The position numbers and the translations under genes were made by a program. Positions 52,048 to 59,991 of a stretch of DNA of 64,000 bases are shown here, one piece after another (the first letter of the stretch is position 1; each line of letters begins with the position of its first letter). Source of the DNA: Streptomyces lincolnensis. GTDB lineage: Bacteria; Actinomycetota; Actinomycetes; Streptomycetales; Streptomycetaceae. Where the stretch lies: contig NZ_CP016438.1 in assembly GCF_001685355.1 (NCBI RefSeq), positions 1 to 64,000 on the forward strand. Direction: 5' to 3'. The notes below the pieces were generated by a model that saw only the letters and a program-made list of their open reading frames with translations, ran no database searches and was not told where the DNA came from.

Positions 52048-54416
52048 TCAGGGTGTGCGGTGCCGGCGGCGTGAGATCCAGCGCATATCTAGGGCTTCCA
52101 GGGCATCCAGTTGTTCTCGCGAGAGGGCCTGCGGAAAACGCCGCTTCTCGGCGAGCCACCTTCCCAGGGCGAAGGCGGCGGCGTCCTCACAGGTGTAGTT
52201 GTAGGGAACGTCCAGGTGATGGTGGCGGCGGTGGTAGGCGTAGGCGGCCTGCAATCCTCGGGCGAAGGCCCGTTGGGAAGCGCCGCGCGGGCGGCGCAGC
52301 AGGAGGGCCAGGGGGTGTTCGATGGGGAGGTCGCCCAGGAGGTGCGCTGGTAGTCCTCGAGCTTGTCGAGGTTGTCGATCTGTTCGGCCAGCCATTGGGT
52401 CAGCACAGGGGCGGCGCCGGTGAGTTGGTGCGGTCCGGGGAAGACCAGGGTGTTGTCGCGTGCGGTGGCGTGGGCGCGGGCGTAGGTGCGTTTCCATTCG
52501 GCTCTGCCTTTGGCGTTCCACCAGGGGTAGATCTCATTCAGGGCCCGCTGGTAGCAGTGGGGCAGGCGACGGGTGTTGGCTTCCTTTCGGCTGTCGGCGA
52601 GCCAGCGGCCCAGGTGCATGCCTTGGTGGTGTTCGGCCCACCGGGGTGCGAGGTGTCCGTGGCGGGTGACGTAGTCGCGGGCGATGAGGAGTTTGCGCTC
52701 GATGCTGTGCGGGGGGTGCTCCCAGATCATGCCGAGGGTGTCCAGTGCTGCGATGCGTTCGGGCAGGAGCAGGCCGTTGTTGCGCATGGAGCGTTGTGCG
52801 CCGATCCACCAGCCGAGGTAGAAGCGGCCGTCGTGGAGGTAGCGGCTGGGGACGTCGAGGTGGCCGTTTTGGAGGTGGAAGTCTGTGGCAACTTCGAAGA
52901 CGGCCTCCCATACGCGGTTGGGGGCCATGACGTCGTTCAGGTCGAGAACGGGGATGATCTCGTCGGCGCGTTCCGGGGGTGGGGCGAGCTGGGGGGTGTC
53001 GGTGGGGTCGCTCGGGTACCGGAAGTGGTCGACGAGGTGGAAGGTGTGCTCGTCGTAGACGTCGAGGTCGATGAGGACCTTGTAGATCAGGTGGAAGGCG
53101 GTTTTCTTGACGGCCTCCTCGAGGGTTTCGCCGGGTGCCATGTAGATGGGGATGACGATGGTGGAGATCTTGTTGTCGCCCGGGGTCTGGCGCAGTGCGC
53201 GTCCGATGGACTGGATGATGTCGATGCTGCTGGTCTTGGGGTGGGCGAAGAGCAGGGAGTCGATGGCGGGGATGTCGACGCCTTCGGCGCAGCAGCGGCA
53301 GTTGGTGAGGACGGCCCGGCGGGGCGGCTGCTGTGAGGCGGGGGTGTTGAGGGGCGCGGAGGCGAAGTCGGTGTAGTTCTTGTGGCGTTCGAAGGGGCTC
53401 TGCCTGGAGTTGACGGTGCCGACCTGCAGGGGGGCGTGGTAGGCCGGGGGCATGAGGGCCGCGGTCTCGTGGAGTGTTTCGGCGAAGACGTCCGCTGCGG
53501 CGATGCAGGGGTGGAAGGTCAGCGTGCGACGCAGGTCGTAGCGGTGCTGGGCGACCAGCAGGGCGACTTGGGCGGCTGCGGCACGCAAGGCTTCGCCGGT
53601 CCAGGTGTGTGCGGGGAGCCGGTTGAGGAGGCCTCGCAGGTCTTCGTCTCTGATCACGACGCCGGCGATGCGGTAGTCGGCGAGGAGCACCTCGTCGATC
53701 GCCTCTCTCAGGGAGATGCGGTAGACGACGGGCCCGTAGATGCTCACGTCGTCCATGGAGGCGATGACGGTGTCGGCGTTGATGCCCTTTTCGCGGGCTT
53801 TCTTTTCGTCGAAGACGCGGGGCGTCGCGGTCATGTAGAGGCGGTGGCGGGCGGGCAGCTTGTCGTCGTGGTGGATGCGGGCCCAGGGCTTGTCGTAGTC
53901 ACCGGCGGTGCGGTGGGCTTCGTCGGCGACCACGACGTCCCAGCGGGGTAGGTGGGCTTCGACGACCTTGTCCAGGGAGTCATAGGTGCAGAACACGTTG
54001 AGCGGTCCTGGGGTCTCGGCTGCCTGCCAGGCCAGGTCGTCGGCGGTGCCCACCATGGTGAGGATGCCGGCCAGGTCCGGGTCTGCCGGGCGGCTTGAGG
54101 AACAGACGCCGTGGTAGCGGCCGGGACGTCCTTCGCTGTGCCATTTCGCGGCGGTCTGCTCAAGGAGTCGCAGGGAGGGGACTGCCACCAGGGAGGCGCC
54201 TTCGGGTGCGGTTTCCTGGACGACGTGCAGGGCCACCAGGGTCTTTCCGGTGCCGGTGGCCATGTAGACGCCGACGCGGCGGTAGCCCTCGATGAAGCTG
54301 CTCGCGGAGGTGTCGACGGCGATTTGCTGGCCTCCCCGCAGGCGGGTCTTCAGACGCGAGGCGGTCGCGGGGGCGGGGGCGGTCGTATCCGGGCGGATGC
54401 GCGTCGTCGTGGCCAT
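52048..54416 (-). CDS. DEAD/DEAH-box helicase with HA repeats, one frameshift near the C-terminus
   Basis: A helicase of about 790 residues if corrected. Walker A YMATGTGKTLVAL, DEAH VVVADEAHRTAG, YMTATPRVF, second RecA domain NCRCCAEGVDIPAIDSLLFA and motif VI IDIIQSIGRALRQTPG. C-terminal HA repeats include GRFYLGWWIGAQRSMRNNGL, LDTLGMIWEHPPHSIER and, after a frame change at about 52344, FALGRWLAEKRRFPQALSRE and LEALDMRW. One lost C in CGC-CAC would explain the shift. Uncorrected, the protein ends at 52089 with a wrong tail that lacks only the last HA repeat. Divergent from TniQ at 54591. Confidence 0.85.
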
Positions 54417-54590
54417 GGTCCTCCCCCGGTGACGGTGTGCACGTGCACCTGGTTCACAGGGTGAGATGGGTGTGCTGGGCGATGACTGGGCGTTTGCCGG
54501 GGTTCACCCGAACGAGTGCTGGTGCTCTTGACCAGCCTCCGGCGGGCCGGTCACGGTGGCCGTGGTGACGGCTTCGGTGGAAGGGCAGCG

Positions 54591-55628
54591 GTGCTGGACG
54601 ATCCCGGTCTGTACGGGCCTCGCCGGCCGCTGCCGCTGCGTGTGGGGCCGGTGCCGGGTGAGTCGACGGGGTCGTTCGTGAACCGGCTCGCGCACGCCAA
54701 CGGCCTGAGCCTGGCTGCTTTCCTCGACCGCGTCGGGCAGGGCGAGGCATCCGCGTACCCCGAGCGGGTGGAGAAGTACCCGCAGTCCACCGAGATGTAC
54801 ATGAACGAGGCGGGGCTGCGCTATCTGGCTGTCCTTGCTGACCGGGCAGCTGGTCTTCTGCAGCAGGATCTGCCCAGCCTGGGCGCGGAGCACCTGCTGC
54901 CCGGCCTGGAGGCGGCACCGTGGAGGTGGCGCTGGGAGCCTGTGGCGGGGCACCTCGTGCGGTACTGCCCGCTGTGCGCTGACGCCCTGGGTGTCGGCGA
55001 GGCGGTGTGGCTGATGTCGCCGGCCAGCTGGCAGGTCTGCGTGCGGCACGGTTACTGGTCGGACGACTCCCGCGGCCGCGGTCCGGACTTCGTGCAGCTG
55101 GCCGAACTGCCCGAGACGGTGACGGCGCACCAGGTGCGCCAGCAGCTGGCCGAGCGGTGGGGGCCGGCCGGCGAGGAGTTGTTCGCCGATGCCTTCCAGG
55201 TGGCGGTGTACTGGTGGACGCGGATGCCGGACACCGTGTGCTGGGTGCGGCGGGCCTGGACTGCTGGGCTGGACGCGCGGGAGATGCGGGCGGCCCCACT
55301 GGTGATCTACCCGGAGGCCGCGGAACTCGCGGGCGCCATGCTGGACTTCGAATGCGCGGGGCGGCGGGATACGGCGGACCGGTCCCGATGGCTTGCGGGC
55401 GTGGAGCAGTTGATGGCCGGGTGGGGGGTGGACGTGGCTGAAGGGCGTCAGGCGCTGCTGATGTGGCTGGGGCGCCACCGTAGGGGGCTGCCCGCGCCGT
55501 CCGGTCCGGCGGACGGAAACGGGCTGCTGCTTGGGGCGGGGCACAGCCGGATCGCGTCCCGGACCGGTCCGGTGAGCCAACGCTCGTGCCTGACCTGGCA
55601 GTTGGGCATGGCGGCCGCCGACATGTAG
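54591..55628 (+). CDS. TniQ-domain protein
   Basis: A 345-residue protein with a TniQ domain: RVGPVPGESTGSFVNRLAHA near the N-terminus, then the zinc-finger pattern RYCPLCADALGVGEAVWLMS followed by CVRHG (CxxC...CxxH). TniQ proteins serve in Tn7/Tn5053-type transposition as target or resolution factors, but stand-alone copies of unknown role occur in actinobacteria. The GTG at 54591 has GGAAGGG upstream; the frame is open from 54516. No transposase is near. The C-terminal 150 residues are not recognised. It shares a 174-bp promoter region with helicase 2. Confidence 0.78.
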   Translation: MLDDPGLYGPRRPLPLRVGPVPGESTGSFVNRLAHANGLSLAAFLDRVGQGEASAYPERVEKYPQSTEMYMNEAGLRYLAVLADRAAGLLQQDLPSLGAEHLLPGLEAAPWRWRWEPVAGHLVRYCPLCADALGVGEAVWLMSPASWQVCVRHGYWSDDSRGRGPDFVQLAELPETVTAHQVRQQLAERWGPAGEELFADAFQVAVYWWTRMPDTVCWVRRAWTAGLDAREMRAAPLVIYPEAAELAGAMLDFECAGRRDTADRSRWLAGVEQLMAGWGVDVAEGRQALLMWLGRHRRGLPAPSGPADGNGLLLGAGHSRIASRTGPVSQRSCLTWQLGMAAADM

Positions 55629-55639
55629 GCGTCATAAGA

Positions 55640-55677
55640 GTGGAGGGCTCACAACCGTATGGTTGTGAGCCCTCCAC
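55640..55677. terminator. Strong bidirectional hairpin terminator
   Basis: Perfect 17-bp stem (GTGGAGGGCTCACAACC and complement) with a GTAT loop, 12 bp after the TniQ stop and 8 bp beyond the 3' end of the minus-strand tRNA gene. It should terminate both. Confidence 0.9.
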
Positions 55678-55684
55678 CTTGCAG

Positions 55685-55758
55685 TAGCGGGGACAGGATT
55701 TGAACCTGCGACCTCTGGGTTATGAGCCCAGCGAGCTACCGAGCTGCTCCACCCCGCG
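55685..55758 (-). tRNA. Initiator tRNA-fMet (anticodon CAT)
   Basis: A 74-nt cloverleaf on the minus strand: acceptor GCGGGG/CCCCGC, D arm GAGC...GCTC, anticodon stem CTGGG/CCCAG with loop CTCATAA (anticodon at 55722-55724), T arm GCAGG-TTCAAAT-CCTGT. Position 1 is C facing T rather than a Watson-Crick pair, and three G-C pairs flank the anticodon loop, both marks of initiator tRNA. The 3' CCA is not encoded. It lies in accessory DNA next to the Tap/Tpg-like operon. Confidence 0.95.
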
Positions 55759-55825
55759 TCGGTGAACACCACCGTACGTCATGGCGGCGGGCGCTGGAGA
55801 CCATTTTCCTGCCGGTCACCGGCTG

Positions 55826-56401
55826 CTACGCGGCGAAGCCGATGTTCTTGACGTACTCGTACTGGCCCCACTGGGAACCCAGATCGGGCAGGACATCGGC
55901 GGTCCAGGCGTCGTCCAGGCCCTGGTGGTCGCCGGCCGCCCAGGATCCGACGATCTTGTCCCAGCGGCGCACGTTCATCGTCCGGTGTGCCACCACCCGC
56001 TGGAGCTGGCGCGCCACGCCGGACTGGTCGAGGGGGTGGATCTCCACGCGAGTGCCACGGCCCTCGCGGTTGAGGCGAGCGGTGAGGTGGCGGGCGACGT
56101 TGCGGCGCCGCACCGCGCTATAGGCGGCGTCGATGCGTTCCAGGTTGGTCCTCGAGGGACGGCGGGTGCCCTGCATCCAGGCCTTCAGCGTCCGGTCGCT
56201 CACTGTCAGTCCGGCGTCCTTGGCTGCCTGCCAGACCCTGTCCGACGTCGTCAGGTAGTGCAGGCGTGCCATCAGGCCGCGCCTGGCGGTCACCGGGGTG
56301 GCGATGTGAGCGGCGAGCTGGTCGAGCTGGCGGGCGACGGCTTCGCTGCCCTTGATCCCGCTCGCGCCGAACTTCCCGAAGTCGATGTTCTTCTCCGGCA
56401 T
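55826..56401 (-). CDS. Tpg-like telomere terminal protein (divergent)
   Basis: A 191-residue basic protein. An HTH-like region spans about 70-105 (AAKDAGLTVSDRTLKAWMQG, then TRRPSRTNLERIDAAYSAVR), followed by ARHLTARLNREGRGTRVEIH and a C-terminal QWGQYEYVKNIGFAA. Length, HTH position, basic middle and location directly after a Tap-like gene match the Streptomyces terminal protein Tpg (about 185 residues), which caps telomere 5' ends and primes end patching. Primary similarity to the classical Tpg is low by eye. ATG begins at the base after the Tap-like stop, with GGAGGAG upstream. Confidence 0.7.
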   Translation of the reverse strand: MPEKNIDFGKFGASGIKGSEAVARQLDQLAAHIATPVTARRGLMARLHYLTTSDRVWQAAKDAGLTVSDRTLKAWMQGTRRPSRTNLERIDAAYSAVRRRNVARHLTARLNREGRGTRVEIHPLDQSGVARQLQRVVAHRTMNVRRWDKIVGSWAAGDHQGLDDAWTADVLPDLGSQWGQYEYVKNIGFAA

Positions 56402-57955
56402 CTACTGCTCCTCCCCCATGCCGACTCCGGTGCCGGTTCCGGCGGTGTACGTGTCCTTGACCTTGACCTCGGTAACCGAGCGGCCTTCGGGGAAGACACG
56501 GCGCCAGTCCCCGATGACGTGGAGTTCGTCGGTTCCCATCGCCCGTACGACCGTCAGTGACGCGTCGTGGGCCTTGAGCGCCTTCATCCAGAGGTTGGCG
56601 AAGGCCTGGGAGCGGATGATGTGCATCCAGTCCGGGCGGTAGAGCTCCCGGTTGTAGTTCGACTCCCCCATCGTGGACACGAACTTGGAGTACATCGCCT
56701 TCACGTACTCCAGCGTCAGCCCGTCGCCGTCAGCGATCGCGGTGTCGCGGGCATCCTTGAGGGCGATCCGGAACTTCTCCAGGAGATTCTCGGTGGCGCC
56801 CGAGGTGTATGACTCGTGGATCTGGGGCGGCTCGCACAGGCGGTGCTTCGGGCCGGACAGGCGCAGCAGCAGGCGCAGGGTCGGTTCGGTGACCCACAGG
56901 GGGCCTGGCTCGTCGCGCTGGCCGATCGGGTTGGGCAGCACCGCATCGTGCTCCCAGGCGGGCGGGGTGATCAGGTGGACTCCGGCGCGGCGCCGGTCGT
57001 GGGCGAAGCCCGTGGAGTGTTCCAGCTGGCCGAGCGGGAGGTGGGTCTTGAGCGCGCTCAGATAGGCGCCGTTGATGTCGAGCGCGGTGACCTCGTACTT
57101 CCCGGGCGGCAGTTCGGGCCGCGTCCACTTCGGGCGGGCCTCCCAGATCTGGTCGGCGCCCTTGGAGGTCTGCTTCTTGAGGATGTCGGGGATCCAGGGG
57201 TGGGCGATCACGTCGTAGCGGGCGCCCTTACGGGTCTCGTCCAGCAGGCGCATCGCGTCCGGGATCGCCCGCTTCAGCAATACGGCGCTCGCGGCCTCAA
57301 CATCGCCCTGGTGCTCGGCGAGCACGGCGTGCACCGCTTCGTGGATCAAGTCGGCCGACCCGGACGGCTCCTGGAACGCCCGCCCGCGCGGGGCTGCGCC
57401 TTTCCCGCCAGCCGGACGAGGCGGGCGTACTGTACGCGGCTCGTGGGCCTGGGTAGATGGCGCGGCGGGCCCGGGTTTCGGGGTTTCGACAGGGGTCGCC
57501 TGGCAGTCGGAGGGGTCCAGGTGCTGAGCGAATCCCGCCACGCGTTGTTCGGCGGGACGGCCGCACAGCACACACGGCTCGGGCAGGGCGAGCGGTTCCA
57601 CCTCGTCCTCGTCCTGGCCGACTTCCGGCGAAGACGTCGAGGTGACGGCCGCCGCAGCGGCGTCTGACGCGATGGGCTGCTCCTCGGCCAGCTCCGCCGT
57701 GTTCTCAGTCTCGGTGGCGAGCTTGGCGTTCAGTCCGTCCAGTAGATATGCGTACTTGGTGCGGACCTCGCCGGCCGGGTCCCGGCCGCTCTCCCATCCG
57801 CTGAGGGTGGACGGGCTCACCCCGAGCGCACGGGCCACCTGCGCCTTGGACAGCCGGGCTCGCTCCCGCAGCTCGCGGCGTACCTGACAGGGCGGGAGTT
57901 CGACCTCCGGGCCGACAGCGTCGAGCAGCGAGTCGATCGCGTCGAAGTCACTCAC
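56402..57955 (-). CDS. Tap-like telomere-associated protein
   Basis: A 517-residue protein starting at GTG 57955, which overlaps the stop of the upstream gene (GTGA). N-terminal residues 1-75 hold an HTH of the form seen in Streptomyces Tap: ELRERARLSKAQVARALGVS, PSTLSGWESGRDP, YAYLLDGL. A CxxC pair with a following H/C (PCVLCGRPAEQRVAGFAQHL) may bind zinc. The C-terminal half has VTALDINGAYLSALKTHLPL, GPLWVTEPTLRLLLRLSG and MGTDELHVIGDW. Tap recruits Tpg to telomeric single-stranded DNA. Shorter than the classical Tap (over 700 residues). Tight coupling to the Tpg-like gene supports the call. Confidence 0.78.
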   Translation of the reverse strand: MSDFDAIDSLLDAVGPEVELPPCQVRRELRERARLSKAQVARALGVSPSTLSGWESGRDPAGEVRTKYAYLLDGLNAKLATETENTAELAEEQPIASDAAAAAVTSTSSPEVGQDEDEVEPLALPEPCVLCGRPAEQRVAGFAQHLDPSDCQATPVETPKPGPAAPSTQAHEPRTVRPPRPAGGKGAAPRGRAFQEPSGSADLIHEAVHAVLAEHQGDVEAASAVLLKRAIPDAMRLLDETRKGARYDVIAHPWIPDILKKQTSKGADQIWEARPKWTRPELPPGKYEVTALDINGAYLSALKTHLPLGQLEHSTGFAHDRRRAGVHLITPPAWEHDAVLPNPIGQRDEPGPLWVTEPTLRLLLRLSGPKHRLCEPPQIHESYTSGATENLLEKFRIALKDARDTAIADGDGLTLEYVKAMYSKFVSTMGESNYNRELYRPDWMHIIRSQAFANLWMKALKAHDASLTVVRAMGTDELHVIGDWRRVFPEGRSVTEVKVKDTYTAGTGTGVGMGEEQ

Positions 57956-58239
57956 CGGCTCGTCCCCTTCATCTCGGCCCGGACGGAACGGCGCAGGTCG
58001 GCGGGCAGCACCTCGCACGCTCTGGTCGGACCCGCAAGCAAGTCCAGGGCGCCGATGCCGTAATGCCCGGCCAGGACATCGACGTCGCGCAGGCTCCACG
58101 AAACGGCACCCGACTGCCGGCGCGACACCTGCGTCTGCGTCAGTCCCAGCACTGCCGCGACCGACCGCTGCGAGTCACCCGTCACCTGCATCAACGCGGC
58201 CACCGTCAACCGCAGCGACTCTTCCAAGGTCAATCCCAC
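57952..58239 (-). CDS. Small HTH protein heading the tap/tpg-like operon
   Basis: A 95-residue protein with an XRE-like HTH: LRLTVAALMQVTGDSQRSVA, AVLGLTQTQVSRRQSGAVSW, then SLRDVDVLAGHYGIGALDLL. GTG 58239 is preferred because a TATAAT box ends 6 bp upstream, which would put transcription start at the GTG (leaderless). The frame is open to 58320 with an ATG at 58275 as an alternative. Its stop overlaps the next start by GTGA. It is probably a regulator or DNA-binding partner of the operon; a third gene here is not part of the classical tap-tpg pair. Confidence 0.75.
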   Translation of the reverse strand: MGLTLEESLRLTVAALMQVTGDSQRSVAAVLGLTQTQVSRRQSGAVSWSLRDVDVLAGHYGIGALDLLAGPTRACEVLPADLRRSVRAEMKGTSR

Positions 58240-58245
58240 GCCCTC

Positions 58246-58251
58246 ATTATA
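58246..58251 (-). promoter_or_regulatory. -10 box TATAAT
   Basis: Consensus TATAAT on the minus strand with only 6 bp to the GTG at 58239, suggesting a leaderless mRNA. No good -35 hexamer is seen 16-19 bp further up. I see no gene in 58252-58413. Confidence 0.55.
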
Positions 58252-58413
58252 TCCGAGTCGATGCAAATTCCGCATGAATATCAGCTTATTGCTTTCAATG
58301 ATGCACAGAAGCTTCACCATCCTGCTCTGCGCGGGCCCTTGCTATGGCAGTCTCCGCTCAGGCCTGCAAGTCAGCGATGAGGACCGTCTTGTTCACGCGG
58401 AATCCGGCGGGCC

Positions 58414-58703
58414 GCCTCGGTGGGGTGAGCCCGGTGGAAGCCTTGTCGGGCAAGACACAGCGCATAAGACTCAACCGCGGCGGTGACCGCCAGGCCAACT
58501 CGGCTCTCTACACCATCGTCCTTGCCAGACTCCGCTGGGAGACACGCAGCCGCAGCTACGCCGGGCGGCGCATCGCCGTAGGCAAGACCAGACGCGAAGC
58601 CAGCCGCTGCCTCAAACGCTACGTCGCCCGAGAGCTCTACACGATCATCATCCGAATCCATGCCTTGCCTCGAGGCCAGGCTCTGGCCGCTTGGCATCCA
58701 TAG
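58414..58703 (+). mobile_element. IS110-family transposase C-terminal remnant
   Basis: Encodes GRLGGVSPVEALSGKTQRIR, LNRGGDRQANSALYTIVLAR, and RRIAVGKTRREASRCLKRYV followed by ARELYTII, the C-terminal Transposase_20 domain of IS110 enzymes, ending at a stop at 58703. The N-terminal DEDD nuclease domain is absent, so the element is dead. It lies between the telomere-like operon and the sugar-acid operon. 58704-58884 holds no gene I can support. Confidence 0.8.
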
Positions 58704-58884
58704 GGGTATCAAGACCGCCGCCCCCTACGAAGCAGCGGTCAGTCTCGCGTCCTTCCTGTTCTGCGCAAGATCCGTTTGAAGACGGACCCTGGCGCCCTAC
58801 GACCGCGTGCTCTGCGGCATGCCGTCCACGCTGTGGGCTCGTCGTGTGCGGATGGGCTGGCGGACGACGGCCGGTATCGGAGCG

Positions 58885-59928
58885 TCAGCCCAGCCCTGGT
58901 ACCAACAGCACCTTGCAGGCGTCGCCGGTGAGCAGATCGATCGCCTGGTCGACCTGGCTGAGTTGCAGTCGGTGCGTGATCAGCCAGTCCAGGTCCAGGC
59001 GCCCGGAGTTCAGCAGGAGCAGCGTCTGCTCCCAGGTTTCCCACAGGCGGCGGCCGAAGATGCCCCGCAGTGTGATGCCCCGCTTGTTGATCTGGGCAGC
59101 GACGTCGATCGGCACTGGTCGGCCCGGATGTCCCACGGTCACGACCGTTCCTTCTCGGCGCACGGCGTCGAAGAGGGACGGGAGTGCGGCGGCCGCTCCC
59201 GAGCATTCGAAGGCGACATCGGCCCCGCCGCGGTGGCCGCTGAGTTCGCGGCTGCGCTCGGCGACACCCTCTCCGGGCTCCATCGTGATCACTCCGAGCT
59301 GTTCGGCTTCGGCGCGGCGGAACGGATTCGGCTCGATCACGATCACGTAGGCGGCGCCCATGAGGGATGCCAGTCGCGCGACGACCATGCCCACCGGGCC
59401 GGCGCCGCTGACCAGAACGCCTCGGCCGGCTACCGAGTAGCCGGCTCGCTGGATGGCGTGTACCGCGACGCCGGCCGATTCCAGCAGTGCGCCGGTCTCC
59501 AAGGGCACGCTGTCGGGAAGGGGGACACAGATGCGGTGGGGCACGGCGACGCGTTCGGCGAAGACCCCGTCGAAGTGCATGCCCAGGATCTGCGTGCGCT
59601 CGCAGGTGTGTGCGTCCCCGGTCCGGCATGCGAAGCACTGACCGCACGCCAAGTGGCTTTCCAGAGCGACGCGGTCACCGACGCGCAGGTTCTCCACACC
59701 GGTGCCCACCTCGACGACAGTGCCCGCCGCTTCATGACCGAGTACGACGGGCAGCCCCAGGTTGAACGCCCGGGCCGCCGGCGACCACTCGTAGCATTCG
59801 CGGTCGGTGCCGCACAACGACGCCGCCGCGATCTCCACTACGACCGCGCCGTCGCCGGCCTTCGGCTCGGGCGCATCGGCGACGTACTCGACTCCCCTGT
59901 CCGCGACTGCTTTGACGACTGCCCTCAT
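58885..59928 (-). CDS. Zinc-dependent alcohol/polyol dehydrogenase
   Basis: A 347-residue MDR enzyme with catalytic zinc ligands Cys in SLCGTD (about 39) and His-Glu in LGHEAAG (about 65), structural-zinc cysteines in CGQCFACRTGDAHTC, NAD motif VSGAGPVGMVVARLA, and FECSGAAAALPSL. It should oxidise a secondary alcohol or sugar acid with NAD(P)+. ATG 59928 has AAGGAG 10 bp upstream. Last gene of the KDG-permease/RuBisCO-like operon, 63 bp after the kinase. Confidence 0.91.
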   Translation of the reverse strand: MRAVVKAVADRGVEYVADAPEPKAGDGAVVVEIAAASLCGTDRECYEWSPAARAFNLGLPVVLGHEAAGTVVEVGTGVENLRVGDRVALESHLACGQCFACRTGDAHTCERTQILGMHFDGVFAERVAVPHRICVPLPDSVPLETGALLESAGVAVHAIQRAGYSVAGRGVLVSGAGPVGMVVARLASLMGAAYVIVIEPNPFRRAEAEQLGVITMEPGEGVAERSRELSGHRGGADVAFECSGAAAALPSLFDAVRREGTVVTVGHPGRPVPIDVAAQINKRGITLRGIFGRRLWETWEQTLLLLNSGRLDLDWLITHRLQLSQVDQAIDLLTGDACKVLLVPGLG

Positions 59929-59991
59929 GAATTGCACACTCCTTCGTGTCTCGTACGTGGCGGGATGACTGGTGGTCCGGACGGACGGTGG

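Noticed and set aside
48600..53336. Long plus-strand open frames opposite the helicases (48600-50735 and 51333-53336)
   Set aside because: They are rich in Gly/Val/Asp/Glu repeats typical of antisense frames in very GC-rich genes and contain no domain. The minus-strand helicase frames carry all the motifs.
54591..55628. TniQ protein as part of a CRISPR-associated or Tn7-like transposon
   Set aside because: No Cas genes, repeat arrays, TnsA/B/C-like or TniA/B genes, or transposon ends are seen in the window.
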